A stretch of DNA of 64,000 bases. It comes from Meghimatium bilineatum. Its lineage: Eukaryota > Mollusca > Gastropoda > Stylommatophora > Philomycidae. Shown piece after piece: positions 1-12,366 of this stretch. Numbering within the stretch: position 1 is the stretch's first letter; every line of letters starts with the position of its first letter. The notes under the pieces are model-generated. The model made no database searches. It saw only the letters and a program-made list of their open reading frames with translations, and had not been told where the DNA came from. Made by a program: the position numbers and the translations under genes. The stretch covers positions 66,286,853 to 66,350,852 of the forward strand of contig CM067316.1 of NCBI GenBank assembly GCA_034231615.1, in the 5' to 3' direction.

Positions 1-2143
1 TCGAGTCACTGAGTATGCAGGCATGCTCGCAGATAGTCTGCGAGTAGACCCATTGCAAAGCTTTGGTTACTGCCAAAACCTCCATTGTCATGCTGCTTGT
101 CGTCTGAGCGAAAGCACCACTTTATTCTATGATGGTTTCCCCCACCTCTGAGCCGTGAAGGCCCAGGCACTTCTGATGTGTCTCTCAACCGACCCATCTG
201 TATATACAATCATATCACCTTCCCTGGAATTTTCACCGATTAGAGCGAGGACCTCCGACTCCACCACTGTCAAACACCATTCCCTGCATTCTCTACTGAG
301 TGTTATTATTACTTTAAAGGCTGTCGGACAATCTAATGCATATCCTCTGCGCGCCCCATCCACGACTTTCCTCTGTTAAGTCGACTTCCATTCACTTTGA
401 GAATTTCAGGGTGTAGAGGATGTTCTTTATCAGTGGTGATTTCTAGGTAGTCCAGCGCCCTTCAGGTTTGTATTCTTTTTTTCTGCAGTTGGGCAATCCA
501 GTAAGTATCGCATAGCTCGTGCCGACGTATCTCTCGTACACCCCAAAATAATTCGCATTGCCTCATTCTGAATTCTATCCAATCTTTCTGTTTGAGTTTG
601 ACTCAGTGTTAGAATCGCCAGTGTGTTACCACCGCCACCACCAATCCCTGATACAGCAAAAATAGCAGCCTCTGTTCATATTGAGCAGCAGCCATAATCT
701 TCATCGCCGCAAGACCTTTATAAGCTTTTACAATGATGTGGTCAACATGATCTTTGAAACTCAGACTGCGGTCCAACATAACCCCTAAGTATTTCATTGT
801 GCTGGTTCTCTCGAGGACATCCCCTCTCAAAGTAACCGATGGCGTGGCCGTGTTTACAATATGATAATTTAGAGAAAACCATGTTATCGATGCCTTTAAT
901 AGAATAGATTAACAAAAGCTCTGCACCATTCCCCTATAAGATCAAGCTCCCTCTGCAAATTCCTGGCGATCGCTTTTCTATTTCTGCTCTGCCTATATAC
1001 CAAGATATCATCAGTATAGGACATAGTTCTCCCCGGTCCTACAATATGACAGCTTGTAATTTGAACTGTATACACATTAAATAATACTGGGGACAGAGGT
1101 GACCCTTGTGGTAGTCCCGGGTTTATGACTGTTGGTGCAGAGACCAACTCCCACACTTAAGAACAGCCTGTCTCTGAAAAATTGCCGAGATAATCCACCT
1201 GACAATGAAAGTACTAACTTGGAGTTGCAGCATTATGGTCATTAAGAAATCCAAGGGAACTCTGTTATAAGCATCTTCCAGGTCTATTGCAAACGCGCAT
1301 GTCTCCATTCGTTCATCAAAACTGTCGAAGAAATCTTGCGCGAAAACGGCGACATTGTGCCAAGTCTGCTTACCTGAACGATATCCTCCCAAAGTTGAGG
1401 GCAGGCTGTTATTCCTCTCTACATGCAGGGACAATTTCCATGCAAAAATCTTTTCTAACAACTTGCCGATAGTATTCTGCATGGTTATGAGTCTGAAACC
1501 CTGTATCTTCGAATGACTTGCCAGGCTTTGGTAGTGGGATTAAATAACTATGCAACCAGTCTTCCTCCACAGTGCCAGTCGCTAGGCTCTTGTTAAACAA
1601 CATTGCCAGCTCCTTAAGGTCCTCGTCTGACCTGCCTCTAAGATCGTCGTACCTAATGCCATCAGGTCCTGGGGCTGTGTTTCTTGATCTTTTCAGTGCG
1701 GCTGTAATGTCATTGCATTATCGCTTTCGATAACTTGCTTATTGCACATGTCTGTGACTGTTTTCATGATTTCATTGTAATTCCCTACGTTCAATTCTGA
1801 CCAATTTGTGCCTTATAGTGAGCCAGCAGTGCTGTACCCTTATTCTCATCTGTCTTCTTCCATGCCAAGTCTGTGCTTTGGAAATTGGGGATTGTTATAC
1901 GCTTCCTTGGGTCGCTCATTGATCTATGCAAGTGCCAGAACAGTTTTAGTGACTTTTTGTTTGCAATCTCATAACAAAAGTCTTCCAATGTTTTGTATTT
2001 TGCAGATTTGCCGATATCTTTGAACTGTTGAATCCTGTTGTCTTTGGTCTGTTTTAATTGCAGAACAAGATCTGGTTGTGCTGTCACTTTTGTTCTTGCT
2101 TTTTGCCACTCTGCATCTGCGCTGCGTTTGAACTTCCATGCAC
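1..2143 (-). mobile_element. I-group LINE, decayed copy (RT to RNase H)
   Basis: A - strand relative of the element at 39862-43327. In reverse it reads from the region before the RT (2087-1791), through RT (about 1600-830), to RNase H (363-1), and leaves the window at position 1. Reading frames shift several times. The RT active-site box reads SYTDD where the other copy has SYADD. RNase H starts at IVYTDGS near 220. It is 5' truncated near 2143, where similarity to the other copy stops. Confidence 0.9.
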
Positions 2144-3230
2144 ATCTACCTCTAATAATATTACCAACAATATTCCATTATCTATTCTTTGTCTTATACT
2201 GGGATTTAAAATATTCAAATCTTGTAACATCTTTTTATCACAAACTTCATTTTATAGTTTTCCTACCTTAATATTGTAAATACCAAATGTCATGATTCAT
2301 AGCTGTTTCATCTACTCTGTTGATTCATTTACTCCACGGTTGCTGACCACTTCATCCCCAATATGTCTCAATGGTGTGGGGGAAAAAGGCATTTGTCTCA
2401 AGCCATCCACTGGAACAAGACGTATCTGAGCTAAGTGTTACCCGTTGTTTTTTTTTTTTACATATCACCAATATTCACTATCTTACCTGCACATATTATC
2501 ACTGTATTTTCTTTCTATTAGTGTCTGTTCTTATTACTCGTCTCTTCTCCCTGCTCCCCATCTTTCCCCTGCTCTTTTGTCATATGTGCTCCGGGTTTTC
2601 TTCGTCTTTCTCGTCTATTCTTGCTGTATCGACCTCTTTCTCTCCCCTCTCTCATCTGATCTCTCGCACCAATCTCTTTTGCTCCCCTATTACGATTGTA
2701 TGCTAATACGCATTGCCTGTGGCCACTTTGAGGTAGTTATCTTTATTTATCTTACCTGCTATCACATCTTATCTATTTTCACTCCTACCTTCTTCTGTGC
2801 ACTTTTCCCTCCTCACTTACCACTAACTTCTCCCTATACCATCTTCTTCCCTGCTATGCTGCTCCATCTTCACTTCCTCCATTATTTATTCGCTATCTCT
2901 CCCTTTTTATTCCTCCCTGATATAACCATGTTTGTCTCCATGTAAGATTCGTTGTACTTTTGTCTGTCCTGATAAAGGCTTTTTGGTTGAAACGTCGTTT
3001 GTCTCTTTATCTCGTCGTTAGGTTGTTTTATGTCTTATTTTGGTAACACGTCTACCTATTTTTGTTTACTTTCCAAGCATGGCGTAGGGGACACTAAATA
3101 AAATGTTGGGGGGGGGGGATAGACTGACAATTTCTCACCTGGGAAAAAAATATTCACCTTTGTCTCCATTTCTGATATGTGTCTTCTATCAAATCATTCA
3201 GGTCAGTGAAAATTGCATCTTTGTCCACTT
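2144..3230. other. Pyrimidine-rich stretch with Penelope-like tail motif; no gene
   Basis: Positions 2445-2945 are strongly C/T-rich and accidentally open. At about 2970-3005 comes CCTGATAAAGGCTTTTTGG followed by TTGAAACGTCG, a motif common at ends of invertebrate retroelements. A similar CT-rich block and motif occur at 19560-19750, so this is probably an interspersed repeat. A 12-base G run lies near 3107. Confidence 0.4.
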
Positions 3231-3424
3231 GTGGCAGACTACTAGATGATGGGGAATGCTAGATTACCATCACTGCCGATGGGCAACAAATCTGACAGTA
3301 GAATGATGACATAGGTGGCCAGAAGTGTGTGCTGCACACCTGACAGAACGTGGTAATTAGGAGATACCGGCGCATTGGAATGTCTCCCTTCGGTTACACA
3401 ACCATGTCTTTGAAACAGCTGGAT

Positions 3425-3515
3425 ATGAGTCTGGATATCTCCTCGGTTACACAACTGAGAAGAACCTGTGCTATTGTAAGAAAAGTTGTGGACTGTCAAG
3501 AGCTACATGCTGACA
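3425..3515 (-). repeat. LINE 3'-end scrap shared with 43768-43840
   Basis: Shares GTTACACAACTGAGAAGAAC and the following bases, and a nearby TCAAGAGCTACA, with the sequence beside the RTE-like fragment at 43775-44375. It therefore probably belongs to the 3' end of that family. Confidence 0.45.
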
Positions 3516-3882
3516 GTTGAGCACGTTATATCATCATCAACACTAACGTTCTAGTAGCTTAATCAGGGAGTTCGTACCCAGGTTGTTTGGTTGTGATAGT
3601 CAAGCAGACATTATCACATAAGGTTATTTAGTCTTGAAGATGTTAAATATATTATCGTTGACCTACACAATGTTTAAGCCATATAAGCACATACATTCAT
3701 TCTTGCAGACTTACACTCATAGGCTGATCTATGAAAGACTTTACTTCAATTGAACGAATTTGGCATTATTCAAATTGCAAAAAGATGGAAGCAGTATCTG
3801 GTAGAAGATGTTCTAATCGATTGAAAAGACGCCACATTTGAATCGAGAGCTATCCAGTTTCATTTGTCCCTTCATCCCGCCC

Positions 3883-4035
3883 CCCCCCTCCCTGCCGAGT
3901 TGGATGTGTAAGGTCATTGGTACATATTTAACGGCGACAAAACGCACACGAATTCTGGACCACATTCTACTGCAAATCTTGTAGAACAATCGTCCTTCTA
4001 CAAGAAAGTTCCAGCGGGAGTTTGAGATGGATTTT
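3883..4035 (+). mobile_element. Diverged copy of the 155-base SINE-like retroposon
   Basis: Follows the order of the 54850 copy: GCCGAGTTGGATGTG, then ACGGCGACAAAACGCA, a CTGGACCACATTCTACTG block, and GCGGGAGTTTGAGA. The AGA tail is missing or eroded. Confidence 0.65.
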
Positions 4036-4074
4036 TTCAAATAGTCCAACTTCAGCATTTCAAAATTCGCTTAT

Positions 4075-4204
4075 ACACAAAGAATCGATGGTGCATGCCG
4101 GAACAAATGCCGCTTATACACAGTCAAAGAATCGATGGTGCATGCCGGAACAAATGCCGCTTATACACAGTCAAAGAATCGATGGTGAATGCCGGAACAA
4201 ATGC
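4075..4204. repeat. 47-base tandem repeat, about 3 copies
   Basis: Unit begins GCTTATACACAGTCAAAGAA and ends GGAACAAATGCC; the third copy is interrupted. Confidence 0.9.
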
Positions 4205-4914
4205 ACATATTTGCTCACAAAACATTGTCAGAGATGTAGTCACAAATATGGACACTTCTCCGTAAATTTAGCAGATAATTGACACTGTGTCTATTGATAT
4301 ATAGGGCCTAATGATGGATGAAACCACGTGAGAACGGGTCAATACTGTATGCCAATTGCGAAATGCAATGATCCATTTATAAACCAATAGCCCGTCCTTG
4401 TGTCGTAGGTGTAAATGTAAAATGTCTTAATGTTGTTGTTCGTCCATCACAAGTGATGATGATGACATTTGTTACATCCACTTTTGAAAATTCCGTTTTA
4501 CTTATGTCCTTGTTTATGAGTTCGTAGATGACTGATGAGCCCTATTCGAGCTGTAAATGTCCTTGTACAGTTCGGACATGGAATGACCACTGTAGACGGA
4601 TCTTACTACATTGGTTGAAAGTCCTCCAGAGATTTCTTTCTTCAGCGATGTAGATGTTTTAAAAAAATGTGCATTCTGTCCATTCTTTGATCCTAATTGC
4701 CCGGCTCTGATCTGCAAGATTTGTTTCCAGTCAAGCATGTCGGGATACACGTTCAAACCATGCCCATGTTAATACAATAATACAAACCATGTCCATGTTA
4801 ATACAATAATACAAACGGTTAGAAACTGATTTCAGATTCTATATTGATTAATCATATAGTCTTCAAACTACCGGAGTATTATTTCTAGAAATTATGAATG
4901 GTAGTCCCGATGTT

Positions 4915-5200
4915 TCCATGACCCGAGAGGGGAGCAAAGAATAGCAATACTGTTTTCCTTCCATGCATGTCGTAAGAGGCGACTGATGAGGTTTATGAGG
5001 TAGAGTTCGCTGTCCTATTCCATATAGGGTCAACCTTAAGTCATGCTGAGGTCGGATGTGTCAGGCCGAGGTGCGCATATATTGCAGTAATGCTGTAAAC
5101 CACGACACAACGCATTCTGTTCTCCTGACTACTACCTGCTGATATGTAGGAGTTTGACAACCAGCGAAGAAGAAGAAATGAATGGTTAGTTGTTCTAGAA
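4915..5200 (+). mobile_element. Longer SINE-like element (type 2) with AAG tail
   Basis: Contains CATGTCGTAAGAGGCGACTG at about 4964, then AGGTCGGATGTGTCAGGCC, CACGACACAACGCATTCTG, CTACCTGCTGATATG, AGGAGTTTGACAA and a GAAGAAGAAGAA tail. The 3' half aligns with the 155-base SINE, while the upstream part is absent from it. Related copies: 27300-27400 (5' part) and 28485-28665. Confidence 0.65.
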
Positions 5201-5869
5201 GTTCTCGTCAAGACTCTGTGGACCCCCCCCCCCCCCGTTAGGTCGTATATGTGCCGCGTTGAGAACAAATGGACACCCCCCCCCCCCAATTAGGTCGTAT
5301 TTGTGCCACGTTGAGAACCAGTGGGCTAGACCGCCCGTGACCGTCGACAATAGAAGACCTTTGTGTATGGTGTGTTTCCGGTATGTGACGTCATGAAGCA
5401 AGGTCCCTTTGCGTACATGCGTATAAATGCAACTGACTTGTTGCAATAATAACTAATTACAGCAAAATAATTGAAAACAGTAACTAACAGCGTAGAAATA
5501 TATCCATACATACACATTCTAGGATAGTTTCACAAGTTTTTAACTACTTAAAAAATAGGATTTGCAATGTGCATGTCATGTTATCATCATGTTTTTAGTG
5601 CCAATAAAATGTTACATACACTCACAGTCACGATATTGTCATCAATCATTGAATAATTATTTCTAAAGCACATATTATATATGAAAATGTTTGGTAATGA
5701 ATGATCTATATGCATATCTATATAATAATTGAATATATTTATGTTATAAAAATATGATATAAATGTTTAAAATGTGAGTGACAAAATATATGCCCTTAAA
5801 TTTTCATTCAATTAATTGTATGCATCATATCAATTGTTGGCCAACAATGACTATTACCAGCGCCGGATA

Positions 5870-6385
5870 TAGACTTGATACGGCCCTAAGCTATTTGAGA
5901 TATGGGGCCTTTTAACAATTAAGAAGTATATAGATAGTGAAATAAAAATAAAATATTGGGGCCCCCAAGAAAGTGGAGCTTATGGGTAAATCCTGCACTG
6001 GCTATTACAATAACAACGAATGTTATTTATGTTTACAAGAAGACCTATTGGCCCTTGTAGTACGAATACGGATGTTACATGTTTGTGTTACTGAGGATAC
6101 CTCAATACTTGTACGGGATGTTCGTTGTTGTTGTAATAGTCATTGTCTCGATTGGTCCGTTCTCATTGACTTGAGTACACAGTTTGAATGTCTTGACAAA
6201 ATTGCATCTTGTTTTGGAGCTGCAGTTAGTAAAGTACGGAGAAACCCGTATACCACAGTTGCCATGCGATTCGGTGCCGTTAGAATGAACTGGTTCAATT
6301 CCCGTTGGTCTCAAGAATGTTGTCGTGAGTGCATTAAAAGATGGTTTTTCAACTGCTGTTCCTCATCGTACATAAGGCGTTGATC
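5870..6385 (+). repeat. Interspersed repeat with tRNA B-box-like motif (candidate SINE)
   Basis: About 6047-6320 is present in reverse at 19983-20275. Shared blocks include TTGTCTCGATTGGTCC, GTCTTGACAAAAT and a terminal GGTTCAATTCCCGTTGGTCT, whose first part fits a Pol III B box. No convincing A box at the usual spacing. An open frame of 136 codons here is incidental. Confidence 0.5.
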
Positions 6386-6830
6386 ATCAGCAAATAGCAA
6401 TTCGTTGATTGCGTTATTTAATTCCTCATCAGATTCTTCTCTTATTAATATAATGTTTAATTTCTTGTTTTGTGATATTTTGTTATTATGTGTCCATGTA
6501 TGTGTATATGTTAAAAGGTAGGCCTATACGTGAGAGCACATACCCTTGTCTTACTCCTGATTTTGTTTCGAAAGCTGAAGTCATTCCATCGGTAGTTCTT
6601 ACTGAGCTTTGACAGTTTGGGTAAAAGGCTTTTATATTTGCTAATAACTGACCTCTGATTCCGTAGTTTTTTAGTGTTTCTCATAAAGAATTTCTATTGA
6701 ATATTGGATCCTTTTTTCCTGGTCTAGGAATATTGTGTTTAGTGCTTGATAATATTCTAGTGCATTTTCACTTTGATGTCTCAAGAAAAAAAGTGCATCT
6801 TTACAACTTAGGTTACTCTCCCGAATCCAA
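6375..6830 (-). pseudogene. RTE-like LINE reverse transcriptase fragment
   Basis: Reverse reading gives DEELNNAINELLFADDQ (RT active site) near 6390-6430 and a GVRQG-type motif near 6560. Same family as 13300-16765. Stops and frame breaks throughout. Confidence 0.75.
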
Positions 6831-6888
6831 ACTGGAAGGAGCTCAATTGTAAGTCTGTGATGTATCTTAGACGTACATCAACTCTATA

Positions 6889-7050
6889 AATATCATCATC
6901 TCTTCATGTGAGGTGATAGAATGTGTACATCAGCTGTACAATATACTCATCTCTTCATGTGAGGTGATAGAATGTGTACATCAGCTGTACAATATAATCA
7001 TCTCTTCATGTGAGGTGATAGAATGTGTACATCAGCTGTACAATATAATC
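6889..7050. repeat. 51-base tandem repeat, 3 copies
   Basis: Unit starts ATCATCTCTTCATGTGAGGT and contains GTACATCAGCTGTAC, itself a short palindrome. Confidence 0.92.
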
Positions 7051-7134
7051 ATTTCCTTCTGCAAATAAATGTGCACTCGTGTTTACGTAGATTTATTTTG
7101 TCTGTACATATGCAATTTTATTTTGTCTGTACAG

Positions 7135-7475
7135 AAGAATGCTGAGAATACCATGGACTGCCAGAAAAACTAATGTAGAGGTGTCAAAAGAGTTAAATGC
7201 GAAACGATCCTTAATCAACAATATAAGAAAAAGGCAATCTTCTTTTTTTGGCCACTTCATGAGACAGGCAGGTTTAGAGAACATAATCACAACAGGCAAG
7301 ATTGAAGGCACCAGAGACAGAGTGCGACAACGTGAGAAAATATTAGACAGTTTGACAACCTGGCACGGCAAAGAAACAACAACGACTTTGATACATAATA
7401 CTGTGGACAGAGAGCTGTGGAGAGCCATGACCGCCTACTCCACCGGGCATGGCACCTGATGATGATGACATATGC
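7135..7475 (+). pseudogene. RTE-like LINE C-terminal fragment with TGA-repeat tail
   Basis: Encodes MLRIPWTARKTNVEVSKELN, then RSLINNIRKRQSSFFGHFMR and TTGKIEGTRDRVRQREKIL, the typical C-terminal part of RTE-like ORF2 proteins. It ends at a stop followed by TGATGATGATGA, as such elements do. Strongly 5' truncated. Confidence 0.8.
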
Positions 7476-8538
7476 AATTATTTTCTCACCTCTATAATTT
7501 TTTCTTTAGTTACCATTTATCTTTATATAGACTTTAATTATTATTTCATCTTGCAAACTGATTACCTGAACTCTTGTCAAGCATTGCTTGTACAAATGTT
7601 ACATAGCATTGGACAGAAATTGATGCATAGCTTGATTTTGTAGATCTAGAATAAAATTATTATTTTATTAACTGACAATAATGAGTATAATGCACTATAT
7701 TGCAAAATGTATAATTTTAATAAAAATTAGTGGGGTTTTTTTTTTAAAGTGTTCCTAAAAACCGATCGTTTTAATACACGAATTTTTTGGTAACACAACC
7801 AGTTGGCAACACTGGCCTCTGAAATAATAATGATTTCCGTTTCCTCTCATCTGTTGTTGTTTAATTTCCTAGTCTACTTGACATAAAGTAAAGGCATAAA
7901 GGTAATCAAGTTGTTGGAGTTATCAAGTCCATGTTCCACTTCGATAGCCTTATAATTTGGGGTGATATTTAGCATGTGATGTATGTCACACAGTTTCAAA
8001 AAGTCTTTTTACTGCTGTTCAGCAAGGTTACAATTATGATCGCTTCCGTGTACAGACAGTACAGTTACATTGAAAATGAAATGGCAATGGATACGGATAT
8101 GACATATCGTTCGTCCTGAAAAAGAAAAAATCGTTGCGTTATGTCTGTTTACAGCGTTGCTGTGATACTGCACCTTCCGGTCGACATATCCGACTTCGGC
8201 GCAAATTTGATTTCGTCCACCGTTGTGACATTTGCAGTGTTAGATAAGTTGCATAAAATTATAGATTTTTGTAAATTGGAGTTAAAAGGATTAGAATTAG
8301 TTTATAGTTTTTTTAGGAGGGAGAAGGGTTAGAATCAGTGTTTAGATTTTTAAAAATTGTGAATTTAAAAAGGCATGACTCGATATGATTTTATATCACA
8401 ACGGTGGACGCAATCAAATTTTTACCTCCGACTTCTGTACAGTTATTTTTGTGGATGGGTTGCTCTTCGATCTCAGACTTCATTACTGTACTCCTGTTTC
8501 CAGACCCACTCAGCCCACTGTGTGGAAGTGTTCTATGG

Positions 8539-8696
8539 CAGTGGTCGGCAACCTTTTGTTAACTGTGTGCCAACTTAAGGTTTAAAATTATTCAGTGTGC
8601 CACGTCCAAGTGCCGAAATTAGCGAGGAAAAGTGAAGAGTGCGTGCCATTTGAAATTTCTTGGTGTGGCACGCGTGCCATAGGTTGCCGACCCCTG
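8539..8696. mobile_element. hAT-type MITE, 158 bases
   Basis: Terminal inverted repeats CAGTGGTCGGCAACC and GGTTGCCGACCCCTG flank non-coding sequence. Neighbouring 8-base sites TTCTATGG (8531-8538) and TTCTAGGG (8697-8704) differ at one base and fit the 8-base target duplication of hAT elements. Confidence 0.88.
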
Positions 8697-9044
8697 TTCT
8701 AGGGACTTGGTCAGCTTTGTTTCACTGACCCTGATGCGCAGTTACTAGCTATGTGTCGCTAGTCCCTAGCACTCTGGTGTGCTTGGCATCTTGGGTCCAG
8801 ATGGATACGATCTAGTTTTAAGTACTACTTTAACTAACTACTACAACTACAGAACTGCAAACAACTGACTGCAATTTACATAACAGATTGGTACCAGTTA
8901 TCCTTCAATTCTTTGTAACAACAATACTTAGTGATTACAGGCCAACGACGATTTTAGTAGCTTGTTTCTCACAAGAAACAAAATACATTCACAAGAAATT
9001 GTTACATAAGACTCATGACTGAATCTCTGATCCCACTAAAATTG

Positions 9045-9325
9045 TTCTTCTTCTGCGTTCAACATCTGTGGCCATGCTATACCGCCAGGCCTGTCGTCAA
9101 CACAAAGTCCACTGTCTTCTCCAGGTCAGAGCGGCTGCCCCATAGCTTTTGCCTCAAGTCTGTATCCTCTGGCCAGGTCTGCTGTCTCTGCTCTTTGTAT
9201 GTTGGGCAGTCCTGAAGTATGTGTTCCAGGGTCTGGGTTCCGGATCCACATGGACATTCATCTGTGTATGAGATCCTTAATTGGTAAAGGTGACCCAACA
9301 GTCTGCAGTGGCCTGTTTCTAAAAT
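9045..9325 (-). pseudogene. LINE C-terminal fragment (CCHC-like) with GAACGCAGAAGAAGAA tail
   Basis: Reverse reading gives GHLYQLRISYTDECPCGSGT, QTLEHILQDCP and KTVDFVLTTGLAV, the C-terminal zinc-like region of RNase H-bearing LINEs. After the stop, the element ends TGAACGCAGAAGAAGAA, the same tail as the SINE at 54850-55004. Confidence 0.8.
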
Positions 9326-9724
9326 TGTTCAAAATGGGGGGGGGGGGAGAAGCTGTTGCAAAGACTTGTCTAATTTATGAGTTTTTACTGTTGAATAAAT
9401 GTACTGCAGCTTTATTTCTTTTTTAATGGATTTTAACAAATGGTGCACAGAATATAGAGACATAAAATTGATATTCTTATCTAGGTATTAGTACTATATT
9501 TCCAAAATGGGTGTACAGCATTATCCAGTGGGATAGGCCTTACAATTTGTAATTCAACTATACTTCAACCAAGTCTGTAGGTTAATTCTGAAAAAAGTTA
9601 TTATATTTTTGGTCAAAATTTAACAAAAAATATAACTACATGAGAACATATAAGTAAATATGAACAGACTGGTGCAGGACGTTGTGACCAAGAATTACAA
9701 CTGAGTGAATAATTTATGAACTAT

Positions 9725-10135
9725 CTTAGTTATTTACGATAAAATATGCATAAAACTATATATTTCTGTGTTTGGAAAGGCAAGACACATCACATCTGTT
9801 GATTACATTGTACTAATTTTCAGATGCAATTGGGACTAATTAATATATTCAAAATGAGGGCTAATTTGCATAATTAACTTTGCATTTTTAGTAATCTTAT
9901 ATATTTCAGCTGTTTACAATAAAATAGGCAACAAACTATACATTTTTGTGTTCAAAAAGGCAAGACAAAACTGTTGTACATTGTGCTAATTTTCATATGC
10001 AAGTTGGGATAATTAATATTCAAAATGGCGACTAATTTGCATAATTAAACTTAATATTTAGTATAAATATTTCCGTTATTTACTATAAAATATCCTACAA
10101 CTTATACATTTTTGTGTTTGGAAAAAAAAGATGAA
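9725..10135. repeat. AT-rich degenerate tandem repeat, 3 units of about 165-181 bases
   Basis: Each unit has a TTTAC-ATAAAATA block (9730, 9911, 10076), then ACTATA-ATTT-TGTGTT, AAGGCAAGACA and CTAATTTGCATAATTAA. No coding content. Confidence 0.8.
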
Positions 10136-10351
10136 TCTGCTAAAATAGCAACAACAAAAAAATTAACAGTCAGTGAAAAAATCATTTTCTATGGCGGACA
10201 AGAAAGAACACTGATAAAAATGGATAGAGATATATCATTTTCTAAAATCACTTGCAAGAATAATGTGCATTCAAATTGTATACATGTGTGAATAAATGGT
10301 TTATGAAGATTAAAATATATGTGTTTCAGCAATCTATCAGCAAGACATTAA

Positions 10352-11072
10352 CCTTTAGCACACTCTGTTTACATTTCTGGTGATACTTTTCACCCAAATT
10401 GTGGCATGTCTTGATTGCGGAAGGTGAAATCCGCTGCCCAGTGCGGTAAACCCGAATTCAAGCGAAAAAATCCAGATGGTAATTTTTTGACAGATTGTTT
10501 TGGCAACATAAAGTAGACATTTCATCTAACTTCCTGTTCTATTGTTAAAATGGCGATAGACGATGTCATGTGATATTGAAATTTGAGCAATCTGTAGGCA
10601 TTGCGGCGAAGCGACATGACAGTGGATCGAGTTTTATATACTATTCGTTCATCGTATATTCAGTGAAATCATTATTTATTCGGATTGGAAAGTGAAATAC
10701 TTGAGAGGTAAGTTCTTCAAATACAATATTTAAAATATACCATGAGGTTTTAATTATGTAAAATATATAATATTCAATAGATGTCACAGCTTTCGATAGA
10801 TCAAAAACACGGTAGGATTAGATCTAGATAGGTCTAAATCTGTCTGTATCACTTTCTCACACGACTTGTATCGCACACACAAACAAAACTTACAACACTA
10901 TATATGCAAAATTTAATTCTTCATTTATATGTGCAAATATTATTTAAATATCTGTAACAACAGATAGGTTATCACGATTTCAAAACAGCCACCAACAATT
11001 GCATAACATTTCCAAAAACTAATTCAGCGGCAGGAGAAAAATTATGTAAATGTAAACACAACGTGCTAAAGG
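10352..11072. mobile_element. TTAA-flanked (piggyBac-type) MITE, copy A
   Basis: Flanked by TTAA at 10348-10351 and 11073-11076. Ends are inverted repeats: CCTTTAGCACACTCTGTTTA on the left, and TAAACACAACGTGCTAAAGG on the right. 721 bases, AT-rich, no transposase frame. Interior matches copy C (47511-48240) in reverse orientation. Confidence 0.85.
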
Positions 11073-12015
11073 TTAATATGTGAAATTAATTTACTTCAAC
11101 ATATTGAAAGCAGCTTTGAAAGCTTGTTATAAAAAAAACTATGAAGTAACATCCACTTGAAAGACAGACAAAAATGAACACAATGGCATCCTTCAACTGA
11201 AAAGTATTACTTTTATTGACTTTCAAGACTAATATGCTACCAAAATTACAATGGAAAGTAGTCAAGTTCACACTTGACAAGGAAAATTGATACCATATGG
11301 GATTTATCAAGGGACATAACCAATTGCATCTTAAAAATACTAAAAAAATAATTAGCCCTAATGCCTTTCTTATCAACTAAAAGAATGATACATTTTTGTT
11401 GTTTTTATTTTAAATAATTATAGGAAAAAAAATTGTCTTTAAGCCTGCAGAATAGGATTACAAATAAAAGAGTTTCAAATCTGTTAACTTATAGACACAT
11501 TCATAATTTTTTTAATCAGCCATAGCCACAAACTCATAATCAGTGTGGTAGGCGCACCACATTGGATGCATCAACACACAGAGTCATAGAGGTATCACAT
11601 GGGATGCCTCAGCACAGAAGGTTGTAGAGGTACCACATTGGACAAGAACAATTGGATGGCTTCTGCTCCCTCCCTCCAACCATCCTTATCAGTCACTTCT
11701 GTGTTCCTGCATAAATGTGCATATCGTTAATTCACTGAGACTGGATGAAAGAAATATATGATTTACAGAGATATGAAAACATTGATTGATATCTAAGGTG
11801 TGCCAATTCTGAGTATTTGTGATGTGATATGAACACATTGATTGATATCTAAGGTGTGCGAATTCTGAATATTTGTGATGTGATTTAAATGCTGATCCTG
11901 TTTCCTTTCATCAGGTTTGATTTGTTTGGAACATTTGTATGTTCAGTTAACATTTCTACCAGATACACATGTGTGTTGGTTCGGCTGTTCCAGTAAACTT
12001 CTCCATCAAACTCAT
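11073..12015. other. Upstream of PGAP6-like gene; no gene seen
   Basis: AT-rich sequence with two approximate 62-base repeats at 11765-11885 (shared ACATTGATTGATATCTAAGG). It must contain or adjoin the promoter, but I see no confident TATA box or start-site motif. Confidence 0.5.
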
Positions 12016-12260
12016 CACTTGCCTGCAGGGATGTTCCAATAATCTCATCACTTGCCTGCTGGGATGTTCCAATAATCTCATCACTTGCCTGCTGGGATGT
12101 TCCAATAATCTCATCACTTGCCTGCTGGGATGTTGCAATAATCTCATCACTTGACTGCTGAGATGTTCCAATAATCTCATCACTTGACTGCTGGGATGTT
12201 CCAATAATCTCATCACTTGACTGCTGGGATGTTCCAATAATCTCATCACTTGACTGCTGA
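12016..12260. repeat. 33-base minisatellite just upstream of the PGAP6-like start codon
   Basis: About seven copies of a unit beginning GGGATGTTCCAATAATCTCA and ending in CTTGCCTGCT or CTTGACTGCT. It ends 40 bases before the ATG at 12300, so it lies in the 5' UTR or promoter. Its last base triplet supplies the upstream in-frame stop. Confidence 0.95.
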
Positions 12261-12299
12261 TTTGCACTCAGAATTTGTCATGTTGATCAAGCTATTAAA

Positions 12300-12366
12300 A
12301 TGACTGGACAAGCATGGAAACAAGTTCTCATGTATATGTTACTGCTGTTTGTGAGATATTCTTCAG
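12300..12366 (+). CDS. PGAP6: PGAP6-like exon 1 (signal peptide)
   Basis: Encodes residues 1-22 plus one base. The start MTGQAWKQVLMYMLLLFVRY has a Lys then a hydrophobic core, followed by SSA as a likely cleavage site, so it reads as a secretory signal peptide. The donor GTAATT follows at 12367. ATG has A at -3, and TGA at 12258-12260 closes the frame upstream. The link to exon 2 rests on phase (1), not on transcript data, so this is the least certain exon. Confidence 0.75.

Noticed and set aside
2445-2945. 166-codon hydrophobic frame
   Set aside because: Pyrimidine-rich low-complexity DNA naturally lacks stops and encodes Phe/Leu/Ser; two overlapping frames are open.
5973-6383. 136-codon frame
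   Set aside because: Coincides with an interspersed repeat found again in reverse at 19983-20275.
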